DNA from: Pelotomaculum sp. UBA1371
GTDB lineage: Bacteria > Bacillota > Desulfotomaculia > Desulfotomaculales > Pelotomaculaceae
Reading direction: 5' to 3'
Assembly (NCBI GenBank): GCA_002305915.1
Contig: DBRJ01000061.1
Location: forward strand, 37,274-82,759
Length of the DNA stretch: 45,486 nucleotides
In this document: positions 8,852 to 18,104 of the stretch, in pieces
How the letters are laid out: each line of letters opens with the position of its first letter
How positions within the stretch are numbered: the first letter of the stretch is position 1
The notes under the pieces: generated by a model
What the model saw: the letters and a program-made list of their open reading frames with translations, nothing else
Told to the model about the DNA's origin: nothing
Databases searched by the model: none
Made by a program: the position numbers and the translations under genes

Positions 8852-11356
8852 ATGAACAGGCCCATTGTTTTTTTTACGTGTTTTTATATTACCGGGGTGC
8901 TCTTTGGTGAATTTACCCGTTTTAAAGCGACGACGGCCATGGTCCTGGCGGCTTTTTGCCTGCTCATTGTTATGGCCGGTCACATTCTGAACTGGCGGGG
9001 AAACCGTCGTGCCGTTCTGGTGCTCTTCCTCCTGCTGGGTCTAGTCCTTTCCCGGCTGGGGATGGAAGAAAGCAAAACTCCCCTGGTCCAATTTGCCGGG
9101 CAGAGAATTATCCTGGTGGGGCAGGTTTCTTCCGGTCCTGATGTAAGAGCGGATCAGGTTATCTACCAGTTCAAGGCGCATGAAGTTGTCAGGGGTGAGG
9201 AACGGCATCCCGTGTCCGGAGCAGTGCGTCTCCAGGTAAAAGAATGTAACAGGGTTTTTAGTTACGGTGACATCTTGGAGGTATCCGGTCTGTTGATTAG
9301 GCCCGCTACGCCGGGCAACCCGGGAGCCTTTAATTACCGGACTTACCTGGAACGCGAGGGGATTCACGTTATTCTGCTGGCACGGGGAGAGGATTCCCTG
9401 GTCAAAACCGGCGCCGGCGGAATAAATCCGCTGATTAGTACGGCCCTGGCGGCGAAACAGAAGCTTGCGGCTGCTGCGACCCACTCCCTGACACCAGCCC
9501 AGGCAGCTGTCTTGAACGGGATTGTTTTCGGCTCCCAGGGCTTAATTGACCAGGAGACCCGCCAGGCCTTCAGTGAAACCGGTATTGTCCATATCCTGAG
9601 CGTGTCCGGGCTGCACGTGGGACTGGTGCTGGGCGGCCTCATGGGCTTTCTGGGCCTGTTCAGGGCGCCGCCGGCTTGCACCGCGCCCCTGGTCACCCCG
9701 GTGCTGCTTTTTTACGCGCTGATGACGGGTTTAAATCCTGCCGTACTCCGGGCCACATTCATGGCCCTGCTTTTCGTGTGGGCCCACCACCTGGGACGCG
9801 ACCGGGACTGGCCCACCACCCTGGCCCTGGCGGCCCTGATTATACTTATCTGGAAACCGCTGCAGATTTACAACCCCGGGTTTCAGCTTTCCTTTACGGC
9901 CACCTGGGGAATATTATATCTGGGGCCGCTTTTGGCTGCAGGGCTGGCCAGGCTCCTGAAAGGTTTGTCTGAAAGCGCAGTACGGGTTGCCGCACCAGGG
10001 CCGCGGGGAGATTCCGTCCCGCAGAGGGGAATATCTGAAAATTTTGTGCGGGTTGCTGCCCTGGCCCTGGCAGTTCCCCTTGCGGCGCAGCTTGCCACAG
10101 TACCCCTGGTTGCCTGGTACTATAATTTATTCTCTCCGGTATCCATACCGGCGAATCTGCTGGCTGCGCCCCTGGTGGGGTTGATTCTGCTCCTGGGGAT
10201 ACTGGCAGCAATACTCGGTTTGTTCTGGCTTCCTCTGGCGGGGTTGCTCAATGCCTCCACCGGGGTTGTCCTGGATTTATTCCTGGCTCTGGTGGCCCTT
10301 CTTCAGGAGCTTCCCGGCGCGGTAATCTACCTGGCTACGCCCCCTGTACTGTTAGCGGCGGTATGGTACGGCGGCCTCTTTCTTGTTGCCGGAATCTGTT
10401 CCGGGGTCTGGAGTCCGGCTGTCCTCCGGAGGTTTAAGAACTGGACTGCGGTGGGGGCGGCCCTGGGAGTTGTCCTGCTTCTGATTTGGTGGCCCTGGAG
10501 CGGGGGAGGTCAGAAGCTGATAGTCCACTTTATCGACGTGGGTCAGGGTGACTGCAGCCTGGTGCAAACGCCGGGCGGGAGAAATATGCTGATTGACACC
10601 GGCGGCTGGCGGGAGGAGTTTTTGAGCGGCACCGGGGCAGGCAGTCAGGTAGTGGCTCCCTATCTCAGAAGGATTGGCGTGCGCCGCCTGGACGTGCTTG
10701 TTTTAACGCACCCCCACGAGGATCACGCCGGGGGTGCGGCTTACCTGGTCAAAAATTTTCCTGTGATTCTGGCGCTGGTGCCGCCGGCAGCCCTGCCGGA
10801 TGGGAGCGGGGAGGCCCCAGGGGGTGAAACTGCCGAAGAAATCCCTGCGGCCTTTACAGCGCTTATGAAAAATATGGAAGCAAATGGTATTCCGGTGGAG
10901 GCAGCGGGAGCAGGGGACAGCCTGGCGCTGGACAGCATGATTGATCTTAGAATTCTGTCCCCGGGGGAAATGCATGCTTCCGAAGCCAGCCTGAATAATA
11001 TTTCACTGGTTTTGAAACTCACATACAAAGACAGGGCTTTCCTTTTTACCGGAGACGTCGAGCTGGAGGCGCAGAGGAAACTGCTTGAAAGGGGGGAGGA
11101 GCTGGAGGCGGATGTCTTAAAGATGCCCCACCACGGCAGCCGCACCCTGCTGCCGGAACTGGTGCAGCAGGTGCAGCCCGAAATTGCCGTAATCCAGGTG
11201 GGGGCCCACAATACCTTCGGGCATCCCGCGCCTTCCACCCTGGAGCTGCTTGAGCACAGCGGGGCAGCAGTTTACCGCAACGATCTGGATGGCGCGGTCA
11301 TTATTGAAACGGACGGGTACGGACTGCAAGTAAGGACAGGGGCTGGCGCTTACTAA
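8852..11356 (+). CDS. comEC: ComEC/Rec2 DNA uptake channel
   Basis: The product is 834 aa, slightly long for ComEC, the inner-membrane channel that carries single-stranded DNA into the cell during transformation. In order: N-terminal membrane segments (1-70), an extracellular OB-like domain (about 70-185, ending RPATPGNPGAFNYRTYLEREG), the multi-pass competence domain (about 200-545, with HILSVSGLHVGLVLGG), and a C-terminal metallo-beta-lactamase-like domain (about 555-834, FIDVGQGDCSLVQTP, LTHPHEDHAGG, KMPHHGSRTL). Inside the competence domain is an apparent insertion around residues 368-400 with two similar pieces, SESAVRVAA and SENFVRVAA. The ribosome site is weak (CCGGAG). It is a single gene, not linked here to comEA, convergent with the mmd operon. 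Confidence 0.93.
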   Translation: MNRPIVFFTCFYITGVLFGEFTRFKATTAMVLAAFCLLIVMAGHILNWRGNRRAVLVLFLLLGLVLSRLGMEESKTPLVQFAGQRIILVGQVSSGPDVRADQVIYQFKAHEVVRGEERHPVSGAVRLQVKECNRVFSYGDILEVSGLLIRPATPGNPGAFNYRTYLEREGIHVILLARGEDSLVKTGAGGINPLISTALAAKQKLAAAATHSLTPAQAAVLNGIVFGSQGLIDQETRQAFSETGIVHILSVSGLHVGLVLGGLMGFLGLFRAPPACTAPLVTPVLLFYALMTGLNPAVLRATFMALLFVWAHHLGRDRDWPTTLALAALIILIWKPLQIYNPGFQLSFTATWGILYLGPLLAAGLARLLKGLSESAVRVAAPGPRGDSVPQRGISENFVRVAALALAVPLAAQLATVPLVAWYYNLFSPVSIPANLLAAPLVGLILLLGILAAILGLFWLPLAGLLNASTGVVLDLFLALVALLQELPGAVIYLATPPVLLAAVWYGGLFLVAGICSGVWSPAVLRRFKNWTAVGAALGVVLLLIWWPWSGGGQKLIVHFIDVGQGDCSLVQTPGGRNMLIDTGGWREEFLSGTGAGSQVVAPYLRRIGVRRLDVLVLTHPHEDHAGGAAYLVKNFPVILALVPPAALPDGSGEAPGGETAEEIPAAFTALMKNMEANGIPVEAAGAGDSLALDSMIDLRILSPGEMHASEASLNNISLVLKLTYKDRAFLFTGDVELEAQRKLLERGEELEADVLKMPHHGSRTLLPELVQQVQPEIAVIQVGAHNTFGHPAPSTLELLEHSGAAVYRNDLDGAVIIETDGYGLQVRTGAGAY

Positions 11357-11483
11357 ACAGGATTGTGTCATTTGTTTTATCCTAAAGCTTTTTCTTGCCC
11401 CGCAATCCTGTCCGAAGGATAAGACACAGCTTCGGCTCAAATTGCCGGCTCAGGACCCGGCCGGGTTGCGCCTTTTTCAAACC

Positions 11484-11512
11484 AAAAAATCACACCCTGC
11501 TGACGCAGGGTG
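11484..11512 (-). terminator. terminator of the mmd operon
   Basis: CACCCTGC-GTCA-GCAGGGTG forms a perfect eight-base-pair stem; on the minus strand TGATTTTTT follows. It lies 54 bases beyond the mmdB stop. The convergent comEC transcript has its own imperfect inverted repeats further left (ACAGGATTG near 11357 and CAATCCTGT near 11403). Confidence 0.8.
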
Positions 11513-11565
11513 CCGGTAGGCCTTTTCCAGGTTTATAGTTTACGGTTAATTAGATGAACAGCCCT

Positions 11566-12675
11566 TTACTGCATCAGGGTCAGCAATACACCCGCCGCTA
11601 CGGCAGAGCCGATTACGCCGGCCACGTTCGGGCCCATGGCATGCATCAGCAGGTGATTTCCGGGATTATACTGCTGCCCGACCTTTTGAGAGACCCGGGC
11701 GGCCATGGGAACTGCCGACACTCCTGCCGATCCGATCAGCGGATTCACTTTGCCACCGGTCAAATAGTACATCAGCTTTCCTAACAGCACACCCCCTGCA
11801 GTGCCCATAGCAAAAGCCACCAGGCCCATCACGATAATCTGTATGGTCTGCAGTGTCAGAAAGGATTCTCCCCTGGCCGTAGCCCCGACGGTGAGGGCAA
11901 GAAAAATAGTAACAATGTTAATCAGTTCATTTTGAGCTGTTTTGGAAAGGCGGTCCACCACGCCGCTCTCCCGCATCAGGTTGCCCAGCATCAGCATGCC
12001 GAGCAGGGAACCGGCCGCCGGTACAAAGAGAACGGCGACAATGGTTACAAAAACAGGAAAAATAATTTTTTCCGTTTTACTCACGGTGCGGGGTTGCTCC
12101 ATTACCACAAGGCGTTCTTTTTGCGTGGTCAGGGCCTTCATAATCGGTGGTTGGATAATGGGAACCAGCGCCATATAAGAATAGGCTGCGATAGCTATGG
12201 GCCCCAGCAGTTCCGGCGCCAGTTTGGACGTGAGGAAGATTGCCGTAGGGCCGTCCGCACCCCCGATGATGCCGATGGAGGCGGCCTGCGCCGGGGTAAA
12301 GCCAAGAAACAGGGCGGCCGTCAGCGTTACAAAAATACCAAGTTGTGCTGCTGCGCCCAGCAGAATGGTTTTAGGATTGGCCAGCAGGGGGCCGAAATCG
12401 GTCATAGCCCCGATGCCGAGAAAAATCAGGGGAGGGTAGATCCCCAGTTTAACGCCCTGGTAGAGCCAGTACAATAACCCGCCTTCTTCAGTTACACCGG
12501 TCAAGGGCAGGTTAACGAGCAACACTCCAAAGGCGATGGGCAAGAGAAGCAGGGGCTCGTATTGTTTTACAATAGCCAGGTAGAGAAGGAAACAGGCAAC
12601 GGCAATCATGATTACCTCTCTCCAGGACAGGTTGGCGAAGCCCGTGCTCTGCCAGATTTCAACGATGACTTCCAG
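11566..12675 (-). CDS. mmdB: Na+-translocating decarboxylase beta subunit
   Basis: This is the membrane subunit of the biotin-dependent sodium-pumping decarboxylases (OadB/MmdB/GcdB), which decarboxylates carboxybiotin and drives Na+ out of the cell. About ten hydrophobic segments are visible, with the family signatures GIIGGADGPTAIFLTSKLAP, NLMRESGVVDRLSKTAQNEL and GKVNPLIGSAGVSAVPMAAR. From the first ATG (12609) it would be 347 aa and lack the N-terminus that relatives have. The reading frame stays open upstream and encodes the expected EIWQSTGFANLSWREVIM. The only usable start there is CTG at 12675, ten bases after AAAGGAG, giving 369 aa, the usual family length. I therefore annotate the CTG start. 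It is the last gene of the operon, after the biotin carrier. Confidence 0.9.
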   Translation of the reverse strand: MEVIVEIWQSTGFANLSWREVIMIAVACFLLYLAIVKQYEPLLLLPIAFGVLLVNLPLTGVTEEGGLLYWLYQGVKLGIYPPLIFLGIGAMTDFGPLLANPKTILLGAAAQLGIFVTLTAALFLGFTPAQAASIGIIGGADGPTAIFLTSKLAPELLGPIAIAAYSYMALVPIIQPPIMKALTTQKERLVVMEQPRTVSKTEKIIFPVFVTIVAVLFVPAAGSLLGMLMLGNLMRESGVVDRLSKTAQNELINIVTIFLALTVGATARGESFLTLQTIQIIVMGLVAFAMGTAGGVLLGKLMYYLTGGKVNPLIGSAGVSAVPMAARVSQKVGQQYNPGNHLLMHAMGPNVAGVIGSAVAAGVLLTLMQ

Positions 12676-12715
12676 AACCCCTCAGCTCCTTTATTAAAGC
12701 CAGTGTGACAAGCTT

Positions 12716-13150
12716 TTATGTTAGTGTAATAAGTAGATCTCCTGACTGAACGCTCTGACCCGGGGAGACATGGATATCCCGGATAGTTCCATCATTTTCA
12801 GCCATAAGTTCGTTCTCCATTTTCATTGCCTCCAGGATAATCAGCACCTGACCTCTTTTTACCTGGTCGCCGGAGTTTACTTTGATACTCAGGATGGTGC
12901 CGGGCATGGGAGAATTAACTGTCTTTCCTGCGCTGTTTCCTGAACTGCTTTTCAAGCTATTTCCCGAACTGCTTCCCGTGCTGCCTTTGAACGTGTTTGC
13001 CTGGGCCTTGCCCCCGCTGATTGCCGTCAATGGCTGGACGGGAAAACTCTCAGGTTCTTTTTTTGTGCTGTGTTTGTTTTCGTCTGTTTCCAGGACTTCC
13101 ACCGTTACGTCATAACTCCGGCCGTTTACGGTAATCCTTAATTTTTCCAT
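12716..13150 (-). CDS. mmdC: biotin carboxyl carrier subunit
   Basis: The product is 144 aa, with an N-terminal linker region (about 20-78) rich in Ser, Gly and Lys (repeated SSGNS-type pieces) and a C-terminal biotinyl domain (79-144). The biotin attachment site EAMKMEN places the biotinylated lysine at residue 110; MPGTI marks the start of the lipoyl/biotinyl fold. It shuttles CO2 as carboxybiotin from the carboxyltransferase to the membrane subunit. The ATG overlaps the stop of the preceding mmdD gene by one base, indicating coupled translation. Confidence 0.92.
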   Translation of the reverse strand: MEKLRITVNGRSYDVTVEVLETDENKHSTKKEPESFPVQPLTAISGGKAQANTFKGSTGSSSGNSLKSSSGNSAGKTVNSPMPGTILSIKVNSGDQVKRGQVLIILEAMKMENELMAENDGTIRDIHVSPGQSVQSGDLLITLT

Positions 13151-13509
13151 TATTTAACACCCCTTAAGTCAAGCCTGGAACTGAGCAATTCGCGCCTGCC
13201 GGTGGCCTGCCAGATAGATTCGTGTCCCGCATCCCAAACAGGGGTTACGGCTTTAACCAGAACCGGTCGCTTATACTTGAGCCGGGCGTAATAGGATGCT
13301 GCAGCGAAGACAGCAACCAGTTCTTCTTCCTTTTCTTCCCCGGCGGGGAGGTCCCCGGGCAAACCGGAAGCGGTCCCGGCCTCAGCTTGCTTGCTCCTGT
13401 CAAAGACGTACTTGAAACAGTGCATCATCAGGCCGAGAACGCCGAGGATCACAAAAACGGTCCCAATCCCGCTAACGGCCAATTTTAAAGCCAGCATTCC
13501 AACGGACAT
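13150..13509 (-). CDS. mmdD: decarboxylase delta/gamma subunit (OadG-like)
   Basis: The product is 119 aa, with one N-terminal membrane helix (LALKLAVSGIGTVFVILGVL, residues ~6-30), a Glu-rich linker (EEKEEELVAVFAAASYYAR) and a basic C-terminus. This is the OadG/MmdD pattern; the subunit holds the carboxyltransferase and carrier to the membrane pump. Position between the carboxyltransferase and the biotin carrier in a four-gene operon confirms it. Confidence 0.88.
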   Translation of the reverse strand: MSVGMLALKLAVSGIGTVFVILGVLGLMMHCFKYVFDRSKQAEAGTASGLPGDLPAGEEKEEELVAVFAAASYYARLKYKRPVLVKAVTPVWDAGHESIWQATGRRELLSSRLDLRGVK

Positions 13510-13528
13510 TTTTAATCTCTCCCTATAC

Positions 13529-15082
13529 CTATAGTGGAATATTCCCGTTTTTCTTGCCGGGTCTGCCTTCCCTTTTATCCGGCAGGGCCTCCAGGGCTTG
13601 AATCAAGGCCGGGCGGGTTTCCCTCGGGTCGATAACCCTGTCGACGTAACCCCTGGCCGCCGCCACGTAGGGGTTGGCAATTTTTGCGCAGTACTCCTCC
13701 ACTTTACTGGTGCGCATGGCCTGTGGGTCCGGGGCGGCAGCAATTTGTTTCCGGAATACTATGTTAACAGCTCCTTCAGGTCCCATCACGGCTACTTCAG
13801 CTGTGGGCCAGGCCAGGGTCATGTCAGCGCCCAGCGAGCGTGAGCACATGGCGACATAGGCACCACCGTAGGCCTTGCGAAGGATGAGCGTAATTTTAGG
13901 CACGCTGGCTTCTGAATAAGCAAAAAGCAGTTTTGCACCGTGGCGGATAATCCCGTCGTGTTCCTGCTTGACCCCGGGCAGGTAACCCGGAGTATCAACA
14001 AGAGTGAGAAGGGGGATATTAAAGGCATTACAGAAACGGACGAACCGGGCCGCTTTGTCCGAAGCGTTAATATCCAGACAACCTGCCAGCACCTTTGGCT
14101 GGTTGGCGATGATACCCACCGTTCTTCCGTTAAGCCGGCCGTAGCCGACAACAATGTTGGTCGCATAATTTGCATGCACTTCAAAAAACTTGCCGTTATC
14201 CAGAACTAAACCGAGGATATCCCTGACCTCGTAAGGTTTGTTGGCTTTACAGGGAATAATTTCCGAGAGTTCATCGTCGCAGCGTCCGATTGGGTCGTCG
14301 CAGTCTATCCGGGGCGGATCCTCCAGGTTATTCTGGGGAAGGTAGTGAAACAATTCCTTGAACCGGGCGAAGCATTCCCCTTCACTGTCAGCGTAAAAAT
14401 GGGTCACGCCGCTAAGGCAGCCGTGGGTTTCCGCACCTCCCAGAACCTCCGGGCTTACCTCTTCACCGGTTACCGACTTTATCACCTGGGGTCCGGTAAT
14501 AAACATATTGGACGTGCCCTTGACCATGAAAACAAAATCAGTGAGGGCGGGGGAATAAACAGCCCCACCTGCACACGGTCCCAAAATTAGCGAATACTGG
14601 GGGATAACCCCGGATGCCAGGGAGTTGCGTTTGAATATTTCTCCATAACCGTTTAAGGCATCCACGCCTTCCTGGATTCTGGCGCCGCCGGAATCGTTCA
14701 TACCAATAAATGGAGCGCCGCTTTGCAGAGCCAGGTCCATTACTTTGCAGATCTTTTTGGCGTGCATTTCCCCCAGGCTTCCCCCCAAAGCCGTGAAGTC
14801 CTGGGAAAAAACATAGACAAGTCTTCCGTCTATGGTGCCGTAACCAGTTACAACACCTTCCCCCGGAACCTCCGACTTGTCCATACCAAAATCTGAGCAA
14901 CGGTGAGTAACAAACTGGTCGAGTTCAACAAAGCTTCCTTCATCCAGCAGAAGATTCAACCGTTCCCTGGCGGTTAATTTGCCCGCCTTATGCTGTTTTT
15001 CAATTTGTTTTTCTCCGCCCCCCAAAAACACCCGCTTTCTTCGCAAGTCCAATAATCTCTGTTTCTCAGTGTTTTCTGTCAT
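13529..15082 (-). CDS. mmdA: methylmalonyl-CoA decarboxylase alpha subunit (carboxyltransferase)
   Basis: The product is 517 aa of the acyl-CoA carboxyltransferase family (PccB/MmdA). It moves the carboxyl group from methylmalonyl-CoA to the carrier biotin. Seen are the N-terminal KLTARERLNLLLDEGSFVE, the oxyanion-hole segments NDSGGARIQEGV and GPCAGGAVYSPAL, and in the second half VDTPGYLPGVKQEHDGIIRH and KAYGGAYVAM. Length fits MmdA/PccB and not the larger glutaconyl-CoA enzyme; the pyruvate carboxylase-like fold of OadA is excluded. I chose ATG 15082 (MTENTEKQR) with GGAGAG upstream; the open frame continues to 15193 without a ribosome site. With mmdD, mmdC and mmdB it makes a complete Na+ pump, consistent with propionate-forming or propionate-oxidising metabolism. 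Propionyl-CoA carboxylase alone is less likely given mmdB. Confidence 0.9.
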   Translation of the reverse strand: MTENTEKQRLLDLRRKRVFLGGGEKQIEKQHKAGKLTARERLNLLLDEGSFVELDQFVTHRCSDFGMDKSEVPGEGVVTGYGTIDGRLVYVFSQDFTALGGSLGEMHAKKICKVMDLALQSGAPFIGMNDSGGARIQEGVDALNGYGEIFKRNSLASGVIPQYSLILGPCAGGAVYSPALTDFVFMVKGTSNMFITGPQVIKSVTGEEVSPEVLGGAETHGCLSGVTHFYADSEGECFARFKELFHYLPQNNLEDPPRIDCDDPIGRCDDELSEIIPCKANKPYEVRDILGLVLDNGKFFEVHANYATNIVVGYGRLNGRTVGIIANQPKVLAGCLDINASDKAARFVRFCNAFNIPLLTLVDTPGYLPGVKQEHDGIIRHGAKLLFAYSEASVPKITLILRKAYGGAYVAMCSRSLGADMTLAWPTAEVAVMGPEGAVNIVFRKQIAAAPDPQAMRTSKVEEYCAKIANPYVAAARGYVDRVIDPRETRPALIQALEALPDKREGRPGKKNGNIPL

Positions 15083-15218
15083 ATTTTGTTCATCTCTCCA
15101 GTTTTTTTCAGGAATGACTTTCGTCGCTCCAGTGCTTGAACGCCTGAACACTTTGCATTGGATTATATAAGGCCCAAGCAAAAGCCAGTACAACTTAAGG
15201 AATTGATGCTATATTTTT

Positions 15219-15247
15219 ATATTAAGAGCATTGTATACAAAGTGCAA
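15219..15247 (-). promoter_or_regulatory. mmd operon promoter with overlapping palindromic operator
   Basis: On the minus strand TTGCAC (15247-15242) and TAATAT (15224-15219) are exactly 17 bases apart. The spacer contains the perfect ten-base palindrome TTGTATACAA (15231-15240), the type of site bound by GntR/FadR-like regulators. A bound repressor would cover the promoter. The leader to mmdA would be about 130 bases. Confidence 0.6.
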
Positions 15248-15360
15248 TTTGTTTACGATATTGGTCTTTTTTTGTTCTTAAATATATTGTGAAAAAAATA
15301 ATTTAAAAAAAGAAACGGGGCCAATTATTATCCGGCCAGGAACGTAGATGACATAATATA

Positions 15361-15391
15361 CGGGGGAGCAGGCCTAAAGCAGGCTCCCCCG
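15361..15391 (-). terminator. GC-rich hairpin after the Zn/Cd ATPase gene
   Basis: CGGGGGAGC and GCTCCCCCG pair perfectly (nine base pairs, 13-base loop). It lies between the ATPase stop (15566) and the mmd promoter. There is no T-run on either side, so it may be a terminator that needs help from Rho or another structure. Confidence 0.45.
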
Positions 15392-15565
15392 CGTGTGTTG
15401 CGGTTTTTTCAGCCGGGACCGGGGACAGGGTCTGAAGGCCGGGAAGGAAGAACAGGCTTAATGACTGGCATATATTTTGCTTATTTTGCTCATGTTCCTG
15501 CTATAGTAATGATTTTTTTGAAGGTTTTGTGCCTTTACTATATTTAAACACGTGGTTCTATTTTA

Positions 15566-17485
15566 TCATTCGGTGGCAAAGGACACCGCCGGAGCAGGCG
15601 CTGCTGCGCTTGTTGCTTTAAGGCCGAAGCGCCTGCGAATCAGCCGGGCGGAGTTGAGAACGACCAGTACGGAACCGATATTGTGGGCCAATGCGCCGGT
15701 AACGGGGTTCAACCAGCCCAGGGATGAGAATAATATAGCCAGAGAGTTGAAGATGATTGCAAAAAGGATATTGAAGTTAATGGTTTTAAGGGTCGCCCTG
15801 CCCAGTTCCAGGGCAAAGGGGAGTTTGGTCAGGTCATCGCTCATGAGGGCGATGTCCGCTGACTCAACGGCCACATCGGCGCCCATGGCCCCCATAGCAA
15901 TGCCTATATCTGCTGCCGCCAGGGACGGGGCGTCATTAATGCCGTCACCCACCATTGCCACCTTATAGCCCTGCTGTTGCAGGCCTTTAATGCGCTGCAG
16001 CTTTTGTTCCGGCAGCAGGCCTGATTCGTATTCCCGGATGCCGCCGGCCTGGGCCAGGTGTGCGGCCACCGACTGTCTGTCACCGGTCAGGAGGAGAATT
16101 TTAGTTATCCCCAGCCGGTTCAATTGTGGTATGACCACGCCCCGGATCCCCTGGCGCAGTTCGTCAGAAATATAGAGCCAGCCGGCAATCCGGCCATCTT
16201 CCTTGACCACCAGCCGGGTCTTGGCACCGGCTGACAGTACTTGCGAAAGACCGCCCTCCGGCTCAAGATCCGTTGCGGCGCCCACAAACACTTTTTTGCC
16301 CTCCACCAGGCTTTCCACCCCTGCGCCGGGTACCAGGTTAAAGCCCTCCGGTTCAGCAGGGGAGCAGCCATAGGCTTTGGCAGACTCCTGGATGGCCCGT
16401 GCCAGAGGGTGTTCGGAATACTTTTCTGCTGAGGCAGCCAGATGGAGCACGTATTCCGGCGCCAGGCCGCCGGCGGGGACGATATCCGTCACCACCGGTT
16501 TTCCCGTGGTTAGCGTGCCGGTTTTGTCAAAAGCCACAGCGTTAATCCTGCCAAGCTCCTCCAGAAAGGCGCCGCTTTTAATCATGACCCCGTTCCTGGC
16601 GGCGTTGCCCAGGGAGGCGGTGATGGCGGTGGGGGCGGCCAGGATGAATGCGCAGGGGCAGCCCACGATGAGGACGGTGATGGCCCGGTGGCTGTCGCCG
16701 GTGAACAGGTATACCGCAATACAGATACAGACAATAAGCGGGGTAAAGTAGCCGGCATATTTATCGGCCAGCCTCAAAACAGGGGCGCGCATGCTTTCGG
16801 CTTCCTGGACCAGGCGGATCAGCTTGCCCAGGGTGGTTTCCTCCCCGACCTGTTTTACCCGGACCACCAGCATGCCGGAATAGCTGGAGGTGCCGGCATA
16901 AACGCTGTCACCCACAGTTTTTTCCACGGGTTGGGATTCACCCGTCAGAGAGGCCTGGTTCACCACGGCGGAGCCCCTGACTACCGTTCCGTCCACCGAG
17001 ATGGTTTCGCCGGGGCGGATGATAACTTCATCCTCCGACCGGATCTCCCCCAGGGGCACGCTGCTTTCAACTCCGTCCCGGAGCACGGTGGCTGTTTGGG
17101 GGTTGAGGCGGATCAGGGCCTGTATGGCGTTCCTGGCCTTCTGGGAAGTGAACTGCTCCAGCGTTGACCCCAGTACCATGATGAAGGCTACTATTGCGGC
17201 GGTCAGGTACTCCCCGATGATCACTGAAGCTATCATAGCCAGACTGACCAGTTCATCCACGTTCATCTCCTTTGCCCACAGGCCCTTTGCAGCGCCCCAG
17301 ATAATCGGCCCGCCCAGGACGGCCAGGGCGGCCAGAGCCGGCAGGGTAGGGAGGATGGAATCCGGACGGGTCCTTTCCAGTAAAAAGCTGGCTGCGATGA
17401 GTAGGGCGCCGGCGGAGGTCAGATAGAACTCCTTCAGGCTTAGAAGCTCACGAAACTGACCAGGGAAAGCAAAGCGGCCGATCAT
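15566..17485 (-). CDS. heavy-metal P-type ATPase, Zn/Cd/Co type
   Basis: The product is 639 aa of the P1B family that exports divalent soft metals. It lacks an N-terminal metal-binding HMA domain. Seen: early transmembrane segments, LTGES of the actuator domain, GCPCAFILAAPTA with the CPC metal site (about 276-278), phosphorylation motif DKTGTLTTG (Asp ~320), SEHPLA nucleotide-site motif, and MVGDGINDAPSLA. The C-terminal HNIGSVLVVLNSARL fits the Zn/Cd subgroup rather than the copper subgroup. The start is ATG 17485 (MIGRFAFPG), nine bases from AAGGAG; the ORF opens earlier at TTG 17506, before that site. The divergent-looking neighbour upstream on the same strand is a MarR regulator. The exact metal is inferred. 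Confidence 0.9.
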   Translation of the reverse strand: MIGRFAFPGQFRELLSLKEFYLTSAGALLIAASFLLERTRPDSILPTLPALAALAVLGGPIIWGAAKGLWAKEMNVDELVSLAMIASVIIGEYLTAAIVAFIMVLGSTLEQFTSQKARNAIQALIRLNPQTATVLRDGVESSVPLGEIRSEDEVIIRPGETISVDGTVVRGSAVVNQASLTGESQPVEKTVGDSVYAGTSSYSGMLVVRVKQVGEETTLGKLIRLVQEAESMRAPVLRLADKYAGYFTPLIVCICIAVYLFTGDSHRAITVLIVGCPCAFILAAPTAITASLGNAARNGVMIKSGAFLEELGRINAVAFDKTGTLTTGKPVVTDIVPAGGLAPEYVLHLAASAEKYSEHPLARAIQESAKAYGCSPAEPEGFNLVPGAGVESLVEGKKVFVGAATDLEPEGGLSQVLSAGAKTRLVVKEDGRIAGWLYISDELRQGIRGVVIPQLNRLGITKILLLTGDRQSVAAHLAQAGGIREYESGLLPEQKLQRIKGLQQQGYKVAMVGDGINDAPSLAAADIGIAMGAMGADVAVESADIALMSDDLTKLPFALELGRATLKTINFNILFAIIFNSLAILFSSLGWLNPVTGALAHNIGSVLVVLNSARLIRRRFGLKATSAAAPAPAVSFATE

Positions 17486-17614
17486 TGAAATCATCTCCTT
17501 AAACAAGCTGAATTTTACAGGCTGACCTTTAAAAATTAAACTTTGATGGAAAACTGGTTAAAGCAGGTTGTTATTCTTTTTGATTTTGCCCTACCCGGCC
17601 AGGGGGTTGGGTTT

Positions 17615-18052
17615 TTAAAATATTTCAGAGTTGATTTTTTTCAAAATGGTCAGGAATTGATAAATCTCTTCTTCGGCAAGCACGGAGATCATTTGTTCTG
17701 TAAGGGCAAGATGGAATTTGTGGTGTTCATCAAAGGCCCTGCACCCCTTTTCCGTCAGATTGATCAAGTTTACCCGCCGGTCTTCCCGGGTGGATTCACG
17801 TCTGGCGTAGTCCTTTTTTTCCAGGCGGTCCACAGTGACCGTTGTTGTACCCGTAGTTACCCCCAATTTTTGGGCCAGTCCCTTCATGTTCATCTGTCCG
17901 AATTGTCCCAGTATTTCAATGGCATGGGCCTCGGACACTGATAAATCGCTGCTGCGGACCACCGAGCTTTCCCACGAAGAAAAACTATTAAAAAAATGCA
18001 GCAGCTCATGGGTTAATTTATCTACAATCTTGTTCACGCCGAAATCAGGCAT
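17615..18052 (-). CDS. MarR-family transcriptional regulator
   Basis: The product is 145 aa with the winged-helix MarR pattern: MKGLAQKLGVTTGTTTVTVD (recognition helix region) and the wing RRESTREDRRVNLINLTEKG. His/Asp/Glu-rich C-terminal EHHKFH could contribute to metal sensing, but this is speculation. The start is ATG 18052 (MPDFGVNKIV) with GTGAGG upstream; earlier starts would add ~33 poorly supported residues. It lies 129 bases upstream of the metal ATPase on the same strand and is a likely regulator of it and of itself through the palindrome at 18105-18121. Confidence 0.88.
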   Translation of the reverse strand: MPDFGVNKIVDKLTHELLHFFNSFSSWESSVVRSSDLSVSEAHAIEILGQFGQMNMKGLAQKLGVTTGTTTVTVDRLEKKDYARRESTREDRRVNLINLTEKGCRAFDEHHKFHLALTEQMISVLAEEEIYQFLTILKKINSEIF

Positions 18053-18104
18053 AATAGTAACCTCACCATGAATGTTTGAATCTAGGATATTTATAATGTC
18101 ATAC

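Larger units (their letters stand above)
15083..15565. other. intergenic region upstream of mmdA
   Basis: This stretch of 483 bases has no gene. It holds the mmd promoter/operator (15219-15247), a long AT-rich tract (15250-15315) and the GC-rich hairpin at 15361-15391. Confidence 0.5.
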
